64,000 nucleotides of DNA, taken from Diprion similis (Eukaryota > Arthropoda > Insecta > Hymenoptera > Diprionidae). The notes under the pieces are model-generated. The model made no database searches. It worked only from the letters and a program-made list of their open reading frames with translations, and was not told where the DNA came from. The stretch spans positions 21,062,501 to 21,126,500 of the forward strand of contig NC_060114.1 of the NCBI RefSeq assembly GCF_021155765.1. Direction: 5' to 3'. Below, one piece after another: positions 22,601 to 33,609 of this stretch; positions within the stretch are counted from its first letter, which is position 1, and each line of letters starts with the position of its first letter. A program made the position numbers and the translations under genes.

Positions 22601-25600
22601 CTCTAGAAAGGGTCATACTAATCGATTCGGAGACCTAAAATTTTCGGCTCCGAAAATCAAGAAAAAACTAAGGCTAACCCCTTTGGATTTTTGTCAAAAA
22701 TTTCGTCGATTCCGAAAAAGGCTGCAATCAATTTCTTGGGGCACTATTCCGACGTAATTTTGCAAGAGGAATCGATTGAGCGCAGTCCCAATACGCTGCG
22801 AGCAGCGCCTGAAAAGTTACAGCCGAAAAACTGCAGATTTTCATCTTCATTTCTCTGCTGTTGGTCCTACGCTCTTTTTCATGTGTTTTCTGAGTTCCTG
22901 GTGGTCGAATTACTCTAGAAAGGGTCATACTAATCGATTCGGAGACCTAAAATTTTCGGCTCCGAAAATCAAGAAAAAACTAAGGCTAACCCCTTTGGAT
23001 TTTTGTCAAAAATTTCGTCGATTCCGAAAAAGGCTGCAATCAATTTCTTGGGGCACTATTCCGACGTAATTTTGCAAGAGGAATCGATTGAGCGCAGTCC
23101 CAATACGCTGCGAGCAGCGCCTGAAAAGTTACAGCCGAAAAACTGCAGATTTTCATCGTCATTTCTCTGCTGTTGGTCCTACGCTCTTTTTCATGTGTTT
23201 TCTGAGTTCCTGGTGGTCGAATTACTCTAGAAAGGGTCATACTAATCGATTCGGAGACCTAAAATTTTCGGCTCCGAAAATCAAGAAAAAACTAAGGCTA
23301 ACCCCTTTGGATTTTTGTCAAAAATTTCGTCGATTCCGAAAAAGGCTGCAATCAATTTCTTGGGGCACTATTCCGACGTAATTTTGCAAGAGGAATCGAT
23401 TGAGCGCAGTCCCAATACGCTGCGAGCAGCGCCTGAAAAGTTACAGCCGAAAAACTGCAGATTTTCATCTTCATTTCTCTGCTGTTGGTCCTACGCTCTT
23501 TTTCATGTGTTTTCTGAGTTCCTGGTGGTCGAATTACTCTAGAAAGGGTCATACTAATCGATTCGGAGACCTAAAATTTTCGGCTCCGAAAATCAAGAAA
23601 AAACTAAGGCTAACCCCTTTGGATTTTTGTCAAAAATTTCGTCGATTCCGAAAAAGGCTGCAATCAATTTCTTAGGGCACTATTCCGACGTAATTTTGCA
23701 AGAGGAATCGATTGAGCGCAGTCCCAATACGCTGCGAGCAGCGCCTGAAAAGTTACGGCCGGAAAACTGCAGATTTTCATCGTCATTTCTCTGCTGTTGG
23801 TCCTACGCTCTTTTTCATGTGTTTTCTGAGTTCCTGGTGGTCGAATTACTCTAGAAAGAGTCATACTAATCGATTCGGAGACCTAAAATTTTCGGCTCCG
23901 AAAATCAAGAAAAAACTAAGGCTAACCCCTTTGGATTTTTGTCAAAAATTTCGTCGATTCCGAAAAAGGCTGCAATCAATTTCTTAGGCTACTATTCCGA
24001 CGTAATTTTGCAAGAGGAATCGATTGAGCGCAGTCCCAATACGCTGCGAGCAGCGCCTGAAAAGTTACAGCCGAAAAACTGCAGATTTTCATCGTCATTT
24101 CTCTGCTGTTGGTCCTACGCTCTTTTTCATGTGTTTTCTGAGTTCCTGGTGGTCGAATTACTCTAGAAAGGGTCATACTAATCGATTCGGAGACCTAAAA
24201 TTTTCGGCTCCGAAAATCAAGAAAAAACTAAGGCTAACCCCTTTGGATTTTTGTCAAAAATTTCGTCGATTCCGAAAAAGGCTGCAATCAATTTCTTAGG
24301 GCACTATTCCGACGTAATTTTGCAAGAGGAATCGATTGAGCGCAGTCCCAATACGCTGCGAGCAGCGCCTGAAAAGTTACAGCCGAAAAACTGCAGATTT
24401 TCATCGTCATTTCTCTGCTGTTGGTCCTACGCTCTTTTTCATGTGTTTTCTGAGTTCCTGGTGGTCGAATTACTCTAGAAAGGGTCATACTAATCGATTC
24501 GGAGACCTAAAATTTTCGGCTCCGAAAATCAAGAAAAAACTAAGGCTAACCCCTTTGGATTTTTGTCAAAAATTTCGTCGATTCCGAAAAAGGCTGCAAT
24601 CAATTCCCTAGGGCACTATTCCGACGTAATTTTGCAAGAGGAATCGATTGAGCGCAGTCCCAATACGCTGCGAGCAGCGCCTGAAAAGTTACAGCCGAAA
24701 AACTGCAGATTTTCATCGTCATTTCTCTGCTGTTGGTCCTACGCTCTTTTTCATGTGTTTTCTGAGTTCCTGGTGGTCGAATTACTCTAGAAAGGGTCAT
24801 ACTAATCGATTCGGAGACCTAAAATTTTCGGCTCCGAAAATCAAGAAAAAACTAAGGCTAACCCCTTTGGATTTTTGTCAAAAATTTCGTCGATTCCGAA
24901 AAAGGCTGCAATCAATTTCTTAGGCTACTATTCCGACGTAATTTTGCAAGAGGAATCGATTGAGCGCAGTCCCAATACGCTGCGAGCAGCGCCTGAAAAG
25001 TTACAGCCGAAAAACTGCAGATTTTCATCGTCATTTCTCTGCTGTTGGTCCTACGCTCTTTTTCATGTGTTTTCTGAGTTCCTGGTGGTCGAATTACTCT
25101 AGAAAGGGTCATACTAATCGATTCGGAGACCTAAAATTTTCGGCTCCGAAAATCAAGAAAAAACTAAGGCTAACCCCTTTGGATTTTTGTCAAAAATTTC
25201 GTCGATTCCGAAAAAGGCTGCAATCAATTTCTTAGGGCACTATTCCGACGTAATTTTGCAAGAGGAATCGATTGAGCGCAGTCCCAATACGCTGCGAGCA
25301 GCGCCTGAAAAGTTACAGCCGAAAAACTGCAGATTTTCATCGTCATTTCTCTGCTGTTGGTCCTACGCTCTTTTTCATGTGTTTTCTGAGTTCCTGGTGG
25401 TCGAATTACTCTAGAAAGGGTCATACTAATCGATTCGGAGACCTAAAATTTTCGGCTCCGAAAATCAAGAAAAAACTAAGGCTAACCCCTTTGGATTTTT
25501 GTCAAAAATTTCGTCGATTCCGAAAAAGGCTGCAATCAATTTCTTAGGGCACTATTCCGACGTAATTTTGCAAGAGGAATCGATTGAGCGCAGTCCCAAT

Positions 25601-28105
25601 ACGCTGCGAGCAGCGCCTGAAAAGTTACAGCCGAAAAACTGCAGATTTTCATCGTCATTTCTCTGCTGTTGGTCCTACGCTCTTTTTCATGTGTTTTCTG
25701 AGTTCCTGGTGGTCGAATTACTCTAGAAAGGGTCATACTAATCGATTCGGAGACCTAAAATTTTCGGCTCCGAAAATCAAGAAAAAACTAAGGCTAACCC
25801 CTTTGGATTTTTGTCAAAAATTTCGTCGATTCCGAAAAAGGCTGCAATCAATTTCTTAGGCTACTATTCCGACGTAATTTTGCAAGAGGAATCGATTGAG
25901 CGCAGTCCCAATACGCTGCGAGCAGCGCCTGAAAAGTTACAGCCGAAAAACTGCAGATTTTCATCGTCATTTCTCTGCTGTTGGTCCTACGCTCTTTTTC
26001 ATGTGTTTTCTGAGTTCCTGGTGGTCGAATTACTCTAGAAAGAGTCATACTAATCGATTTGGAGACCTAAAATTTTCGGCTCCGAAAATCAAGAAAAAAC
26101 TAAGGCTAACCCCTTTGGATTTTTGTCAAAAATTTCGTCGATTCCGAAAAAGGCTGCAATCAATTTCTTAGGGCACTATTCCGACGTAATTTTGCAAGAG
26201 GAATCGATTGAGCGCAGTCCCAATACGCTGCGAGCAGCGCCTGAAAAGTTACAGCCGAAAAACTGCAGATTTTCATCGTCATTTCTCTACTGTTGGTCCT
26301 ACGCTCTTTTTCACCTGTTTTCTGAGTTCCTGGTGGTCGAATTACTCTAGAAAGGGTCATACTAATCGATTCGGAGACCTAAAATTTTCGGCTCCGAAAA
26401 TCAAGAAAAAACTAAGGCTAACCCCTTTGGATTTTTGTCAAAAATTTCGTCGATTCCGAAAAAGGCTGCAATCAATTTCTTAGGGCACTATTCCGACGTA
26501 ATTTTGCAAGAGGAATCGATTGAGCGCAGTCCCAATACGCTGCGAGCAGCGCCTGAAAAGTTACAGCCGAAAAACTGCAGATTTTCATCGTCATTTCTCT
26601 GCTGTTGGTCCTACGCTCTTTTTCATGTGTTTTCTGAGTTCCTGGTGGTCGAATTACTCTAGAAAGGGTCATACTAATCGATTCGGAGACCTAAAATTTT
26701 CGGCTCCGAAAATCAAGAAAAAACTAAGGCTAACCCCTTTGGATTTTTGTCAAAAATTTCGTCGATTCCGAAAAAGGCTGCAATCAATTTCTTAGGGCAC
26801 TATTCCGACGTAATTTTGCAAGAGGAATCGATTGAGCGCAGTCCCAATACGCTGCGAGCAGCGCCTGAAAAGTTACAGCCGAAAAACTGCAGATTTTCAT
26901 CGTCATTTCTCTACTGTTGGTCCTACGCTCTTTTTCACCTGTTTTCTGAGTTCCTGGTGGTCGAATTACTCTAGAAAGGGTCATACTAATCGATTCGGAG
27001 ACCTAAAATTTTCGGCTCCGAAAATCAAGAAAAAACTAAGGCTAACCCCTTTGGATTTTTGTCAAAAATTTCGTCGATTCCGAAAAAGGCTGCAATCAAT
27101 TTCTTAGGGCACTATTTCGACGTAATTTTGCAAGAGGAATCGATTGAGCGCAGTCCCAATACGCTGCGAGCAGCGCCTGAAAAGTTACAGCCGAAAAACT
27201 GCAGATTTTCATCGTCATTTCTCTGCTGTTGGTCCTACGCTCTTTTTCATGTGTTTTCTGAGTTCCTGGTGGTCGAATTACTCTAGAAAGGGTCATACTA
27301 ATCGATTCGGAGAGCTAAAATTTTCGGCTCCGAAAATCAAGAAAAAACTAAGGCTAACCCCTTTGGATTTTTGTCAAAAATTTCGTCGATTCCGAAAAAG
27401 GCTGCAATCAATTTCTTAGGGCACTACTCCGACGTAATTTTGCAAGAGGAATCGATTGAGCGCAGTCCCAATACGCTGCGAGCAGCGCCTGAAAAGTTAC
27501 AGCCGAAAAACTGCAGATTTTCATCGTCATTTCTCTGCTGTTGGTCCTACGCTCTTTTTCATGTGTTTTCTGAGTTCCTGGTGGTCGAATTACTCTAGAA
27601 AGAGTCATACTAATCGATTCGGAGACCTAAAATTTTCGGCTCCGAAAATCAAGAAAAAACTAAGGCTAACCCCTTTGGATTTTTGTCAAAAATTTCGTCG
27701 ATTCCGCAAAAGGCTGCAATCAATTTCTTAGGGCACTATTCCGACGTAATTTTTTGAGAGGAATCGATTGAGCGCAGTCCCAATACGCTGCGAGCAGCGC
27801 CTGAAAAGTTACAGCCGAAAAACTGCAGATTTTCAGCGTCATTTCTCTGCTGTTGGTTCTACGCTCTTTTTCGTGTGTTTTCTGAGTTCCTGGTGGTCGA
27901 ATTACTCTAGAAAGGGTCATACTAATCGATTCGGAGACCTAAAATTTTCGGCTCCGAAAATCAAGAAAAAACTAAGGCTAACCCCTTTGGATTTTTGTCA
28001 AAAATTTCGTCGATTCCAAAAAAGGCTGCAATCAATTTCTCAGGGCACTATTCCGACGTCATTTTGCGAGAGAAATCGATTGAGCACAGTCCCAATACCA
28101 ATACC
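16660..28105 (+). repeat. 312-bp tandem satellite array, about 36.7 copies
   Basis: The anchor ATCGATTCGGAGACC recurs every 312 bp from about 16697 to about 27929 (37 occurrences), with almost no length change. Most monomers differ by only a few substitutions. Each monomer contains an 8-2-8 hairpin (ATTTTCGG-CT-CCGAAAAT) and a 6-2-6 hairpin (CGCTGC-GA-GCAGCG). Because 312 is divisible by three, every monomer shows the same open frames of 66-97 codons on both strands. These are periodic artefacts, each broken by stops once per unit. The last full monomers (27683-28105) are more diverged, and the array ends within a monomer at CCCAATACC. No similarity to a known satellite or gene could be recognised. 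It lies between coding genes, not beside obvious heterochromatin. Confidence 0.97.
17699..25186 (+). repeat. Duplicated 12-monomer higher-order block (2 x 3744 bp)
   Basis: Marker variants recur exactly 3744 bp (12 x 312) apart. TTTTTTGAAAGAAATCG replaces the usual TTTTGCAAGAGGAATCG near 18077 and 21821. CAATTCCCTAGGGC is near 20859 and 24603. The TTAGGCTACTATTCC variant is near 20240/23984 and 21176/24920. The ACGGCCGGAAAAC variant is near 17827/21571 and 20011/23755. The pattern breaks just outside: 17387 and 21131 monomers differ, as do 21443 and 25187. The block boundaries are approximate to one monomer. Confidence 0.9.
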
Positions 28106-29824
28106 ACCGATCGCAACGACTTCATGCGGAATTGCTATCTTTTGCAAGTCGCCGATATACTATCTGAATAAACAGTATTAGTTAGTATTCAATGAAACCT
28201 ACCAAATATTCACATGGGTTGGCTCCAATTCTTTTCCGCCATTTGCGGCAGAAAGATTGGCAATACAGAATTGATTGGCAGTACAAGCAAATGAAAATCA
28301 ATCTTCGGACATGATTCTGATACCAATCAAAGTTTTCCCCTGTTGTTATCTTTAATTATTTTTAATCCTCCATTACTGGTCAATACGAACAGAACAGCAT
28401 ATATTTCAACCTATACAAGTTTTCAATCATATTTATAAAATTTAATATAAAATTCAGATATAACTGTTTGTTTGGTATGATTTATTCGATCATTCAATCA
28501 GATTTATTAAATTCAAAATCTTAAGCTACAAATTATCCAAATCATATATAATTATTCTACACTTTTTGAAGTACATACTTCTTAAGTCATTGTATGATTG
28601 TAAAATTTTTACTTCCAGGTTTTTTGGGTTGCTAACTATGAATACGCCATCTGAATCGTGAAATCGTAGTGGCATTTACTAAACGTAAATAAACAAAAAT
28701 AACAACAATGAATTTTTAGGAATTTACGTTTTGGCGATCACGTTTTTCCGATCTATCATTTGAACATCATGAATCTGACATTCGATTTGTTTTCATATTA
28801 TTGAGAATTGGAGAAACTGAAAAATTTCACCCTCAACCTTCATTTTTCATCCCTCCAGAGGGATGCGGAATGAAAATCAAGTTCAGGAACGGAATGAGCG
28901 TCCCTAAAAACCCCCGAAGTCATTTTTTTTTTGAAATCAGAAAGTTCACCCTCAACCCTTATTTTTATCCCTTTAACACAGTGCAAAGCAAAAACTGAGT
29001 TCAGAAATTGAATCGACAACAACCCCCCTCCCTAAACAGATTTCCGGGTATTTCAGTAAAGAATATGCTTCCACCCGTTTTAGCACAAAATTTGAAAATA
29101 CCCTGCCAGTCAACCGGTTAAGAATAGCAAATTACCACTCGGTTTCAACGTTCACATAACCACAAAAACATGACATATTAAAATTGACAACTTTTCAATT
29201 GCACCGCTTCAGTATTCTAGGCGAGGAATTGGACCGCACTTGGCCAAGTGCGGACTATAAATTCAAGCCATTGTATATTCGACAGCTATATGAAGCGAGA
29301 AAGAGAAAGCAGGAAAGTGAATGGGCATTAATACGTTGCGCGCGCAGATATTTTGCGGGAAAATGCGTTTTAGCAGAGTCCGCACATGCGCACTGGACGA
29401 ATAAGACTAGACAGCCATAGTCTTGTCTACATCCCTCTCGCACTCTCTTGACGAGTAATGTGGCTTCACGCCAAGATTCCAACTGAAAGGCTGCGAACCG
29501 TGGTGTGTGCATCACCGATTCCGTACTGCGCTGTTTAAGGAACCTCCTGTCAGTTGGTCGCAGTAAAAAACTGGTTCCTAGCTGCCTTCAGGTTGCTTCT
29601 GGTTTTCAATCGTTTCATCTTACGTACGCGAGGCCGTGCAGTATCTGATTCTCGTCGTGCGTATTTTGTTTTCTCGTCTGACGATCAACTTCATCGATCG
29701 CGACACCAATGTTTTGCTTTTCGCTTTTTGCACTCAACCGCAGCGGAGGCAGCTTCTAACGTGTTTCGTAGTAACTGCTGAAGTTTCGAATATAAAATCA
29801 TCGCAGGTAACGACCAAACGAGGA
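28106..29824. other. Spacer and probable 5' UTR region of the next gene
   Basis: No coding exon is seen. Two diverged direct copies of a TTCACCCTCAACC...TCATCCC-type unit lie near 28825-28965. A perfect 20-bp palindrome is at 29234-29253. A splice acceptor (ATCATCGCAG) at about 29798-29807, just before the ATG at 29825, suggests a non-coding first exon upstream. Confidence 0.5.
29234..29253. repeat. Perfect 20-bp palindrome
   Basis: CCGCACTTGGCCAAGTGCGG equals its own reverse complement. It lies 570 bp upstream of the 29825 start, so it may be a dimeric factor-binding site. No factor is assigned. Confidence 0.7.
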
Positions 29825-30793
29825 ATGCCCGACAACGGGGCTGTATACCAACCAACCACCGTTGGTTACTCCTACGACACCGGGGTCGATGGCTTTTTGG
29901 GTGTCGGTTCGGTCACCAGGCATAAGCTTGGTCTCAGAAAGTGGCTGGAATGGGTCAGCCTCTCCACAGCAGTCCCTTTAACAGCGGCGGGCCTCATCTT
30001 CATCATCGTCGCCCTGGCATCAGGCGACTCGATCAATGCTCAAACCGAGGTGCTTTAAAGCAATTGAAAAACACTGGTGTTACTTAGCAGCTATTGTTAC
30101 CTTATTACTATTATGATCAACAATAATGTGACAATCCATAACTCTATGTCCTCAGCCCCAACAGTATCTGCCTACCAAACCTATCGAAGTTCAGCAGATT
30201 CCAGTTGCTGCCGATACCAACAGCACTAAGGAATGCCCGCCATCGGTTAATAGGAATCGATATAGCGGTGATGATTCGAACGGAAGAACAATAGCCATTG
30301 GCGCAACACTGTTGGCATTCGGTTTTCTTCTTGGTCTGATTTGGGTATGGCTCCGGTTTTACAAAAAGAGAGAATCGCCCAGGAATGAGCCGTCTGGGGG
30401 CGGCGGACAGGTACGTACATATTAGCAAGACCCCCTGTATAGCGCGTGAACTGAATGAGTAGCCTCATGATTAATTTTCTCCCGAATGTTTTTTGCCCGT
30501 TTTTTATATCCCGCTTATTTGTTTCTTTACCTTACGCACCACTTTTGTTATTATGATAAAAGATGTTGGGCGGTTTGAACCCGTCAACTGACTTGCTGGT
30601 GGGTTCCCCTTCGCAGTACGGGCCGGTACTCACCGAGGTCCCGAGTCACCCGAAAACAAAGCAGATCACCAATCACCAGAATGCTGCCTCCGCGCTCTCT
30701 GACCAGGAAGAGGAGACTAGAACCCTCATGCAAGAACCTCCGACTTTCAGCCCCAACTCCAACAACACCAGTGAAAATCAGCATCCAGAATGA
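29825..30793 (+). CDS. Unrecognised two-transmembrane protein
   Basis: Exons 29825-30049, 30156-30410 and 30563-30793, total 711 nt, 236 residues. Junctions are GAG|GTGCTT to TCCTCAG, and GACAG|GTACGT to GATAAAAG, both phase 0. The first hydrophobic segment is at about residues 46-67 (TAVPLTAAGLIFIIVALAS). The second is at about residues 127-148 (IAIGATLLAFGFLLGLIWVW), followed by basic RFYKKRESPR. The loop between them has one Asn-Ser-Thr site and one cysteine. The C-terminal 80 residues are polar with an acidic EEETRTLMQEPP stretch. I do not recognise the family. The topology suggests a small membrane adaptor with a cytosolic tail. The start has a good context (AGGAATGC) and is the first ATG after the probable acceptor. 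Confidence 0.75.
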
Positions 30794-33609
30794 ACTCCTG
30801 CTCGGTTTGAAGTGCAGTATCGAGCTTAAAAAAGTCTGAACAGTATTTGAAATTCCGAATAACCTGTCCATCTTTATCCGAGTAACCAGTCATCTGTTAG
30901 CTTTTCTATGTTTTTTTTTTTTTTTGTTTTACTATACTTTCAATCAATCAATTAATGCCAATTAGATTACTATATGAAATACGATCTACTTATTCTTGCA
31001 TGTTACGGAAAAATTGACATTATATGTATAGAAACTAAATGTGAATGAAATGACCGAGCCTGTAATGAGTCTCTTATTTTGTTCTGTATGTAATTCGTAC
31101 ACACAAGAAAAGAGACCTCTTACGTACGGTCGTTACATTATATGTATATATCTGACTGCTTTTTTCAATCTTCGATGGTCGGACAAGTTAACCCATTTTC
31201 TATTCACCTTTTTCAAATTTACTCATTCTGTTTAGTGGCTGATTCGGCTTTGTGACATAAACGTGATCTGTATGAACTATTAAATATACATTTAGTTTAG
31301 GTTTGACTAATTAATTAGATCTATTGTTTCACGCACAGTGCTTTCGCATTTCTATTCTTTAATTTTACATTCTACTAGGGCCTTGTTCGATTGTTTTTAT
31401 ATTCGAGGCATTGATATTCGAATTGTTCAATTCGTAATTTCGCTCGACTCTGCACATTTTTTAATATTGCCTAAGTCCTCTTCAAATGTAAATCGAAATA
31501 TTATTTAGCGAACTTGATTCAATTCTTTTAAGCTTATAGTCTGAAAAAAGAAAGGCGAAACAAGCATAGGTATGTGAGAAAGTAATTTTATTCAATTACT
31601 TCGATACTGGTAATTTTGAGACTAATATTTTCTATTCAATTTTATAGACTGATGATTTAATTTTAATCAACTAATATGGATCTATGCACGCCGTTAGTCT
31701 TGTCGATACAATGTTAGTTGACCGACAAGTTAGGGTTACATAAGTGGCATATTTTATTGCGTCCTCGTGTGCAAAATCACGCTCTCATTAATGACTTACT
31801 TAAGAAAGAAGTTTGTACATACATTGGCAATTTGATGGATTTACGCATTAATATATTATATGTCGTGCAGTGTGTCCCAACTTAAACTATGCATTAGAAT
31901 GTCTCTGGAATGAGGACTGCTACCAAAAAATGGTTCAGATGAGAATATTATAGTTTCGAAAGGGACATGGTGGTGATACAAGATTGGTTGTGAGTAGTAC
32001 TGCTTTTGAGAAACTAATACTAACGTAGTTTTATTGCATGGCAGCCGATTTTTTTCCCAGAACGAATGTTGTACCATTTTTCGTTATCGGTCCTTATTTC
32101 CAAGATATTCTAATGCACGGTTTAAGTTGGGACACCCTGTATATATACCTATATCACTGTATATACCTCAGACAATACTTAGGCACAAGGCACAATGTTC
32201 CAAAATTTGACGTCCTAAAAAGGATTTTACAGCCCAACAAATGTCTCGGATTACACCGTCGTATTTGAGATGATGAATTTTGGGATCGTAGACATCATTT
32301 TCCCGTTTTCTGGATAAATTTTGGCCATTGAATTTTCTGGGACGTATAGATGCAAACAAGTTTGTATATAAGACAACAATTGGACATATGTATTGATGAA
32401 TATATTACGAGAAATCGAAAATGCAAAATAATTGATAAAAAAATAATAATAATTTAAGTAAGTTGGTTAACGTACTCAACGTCATTATGACATTAATTGT
32501 ATGTATGTACCTATTATTGTCTATTGGTATCTATTGCTTTACTTAGCAAACGTCTACAAAGTACTGGCACTGCTAAACCTTACTGAATATGCGAATACTC
32601 GAAAATTAATTGATGAATAATAAATTTATTTTAATTTTTAACAATCGACGTCCTACATAATTTTATATTTTCTCACGTTTTCAGAGATTAAAATTACGAT
32701 TAACTGATACGATACCATTAATTAAGTTGAAGCGTTTCATACGGCTTGTGAAGTGTCCAACTAATAACTATCACATGAACCGTCGTTTTACTAGATAATC
32801 TCCTTGCGTAGCTAAAATTGAAATAATCTTAATCTGTGCGCTGATTGGATCAAACTCAGGGCGTGATAGTCTTGAATCATTTTCAGCCTCGAGGCGAGCC
32901 CACAACTTGGGTTTATTAGGAGCATGGCACTGCCATGCTTTGTGAGTGTTTATAAAATGATAGATGTGATAAAGGGCAGGTGTTCATCGGATAAAAGAAT
33001 CCGCAGCTTATCAACGAAGCTGAGGCGCTTACAATTATTATAATTACGATTAGCAAGAACATTAGAATAAAGGGGAAATTTAATATTCCCTACAGTCTCA
33101 ACACTGTGTAGTGAATGATAATTTTTGAACGACTATACTGAGGGTTGTCGATTATATTGCACGATTTGATGTGCGAGTACGAATCAATTAAATAATCATG
33201 GAAATTAAGCGCCCATTTATAATCACCTATCACCCACTTGTACACTATCTTCGAGACCATTATCTCAAATCACTCAAAGCTCTTCAAGTATGCAGTGCAG
33301 TTCACGTGACCATAAAGGCGAGATCCTGACTCACGGATTAAGAAATCAGGAAATTATTGGTATTCCCGAACCTCGTGTGTGTCGTCAGACGCACGAATAT
33401 CTGAATGCAAGATAATGCTTTGTATATACCATGAGTCTCAACACGTGTCGGGGAGAAGAGGGCTCGCCGTAAAATCATATATTAAAAGTTCTGGTCCGTC
33501 GACTTCCTTACAACAGTCAGATCGGCACCGGGAAGAGTTTCCTTGTGACTTCAGTATTTCTTTCACTCTTCGGCCACAGCTGACAATAAGATTCAGGTTT
33601 TCAGTAACT
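30794..33609. other. Intergenic region before the alkaline phosphatase pair
   Basis: Holds the 3' UTR of the two-membrane-segment gene, a poly-T run near 30910, one inverted-repeat element (31868-32139) and AT-rich filler. GATA and AT-rich motifs are frequent toward 33000, but no specific promoter element could be fixed. No additional gene is seen. Confidence 0.5.
31868..32139. mobile_element. MITE-like element with about 45-bp terminal inverted repeats
   Basis: The left end CAGTGTGTCCCAACTTAAAC and right end GTTTAAGTTGGGACACCCTG pair with one mismatch. The match continues inward through GCATTAGAAT. Length is 272 bp with no coding potential. CAGGGTGTCCCA-type ends are a frequent form for arthropod DNA transposons, but the superfamily is not fixed here. 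Confidence 0.75.

Noticed and set aside
16763-28059. Dozens of repeated 66-97 codon reading frames on both strands
   Set aside because: They recur every 312 bp because the satellite period is divisible by three. Each is ended by a stop in every monomer, there is no domain or splice structure, and the same frames are open on both strands, as expected of a repeat rather than a gene family.
16660-28105. Resemblance to a CRISPR array
   Set aside because: The unit is 312 bp with no unique spacers between short repeats, and the DNA is eukaryotic.
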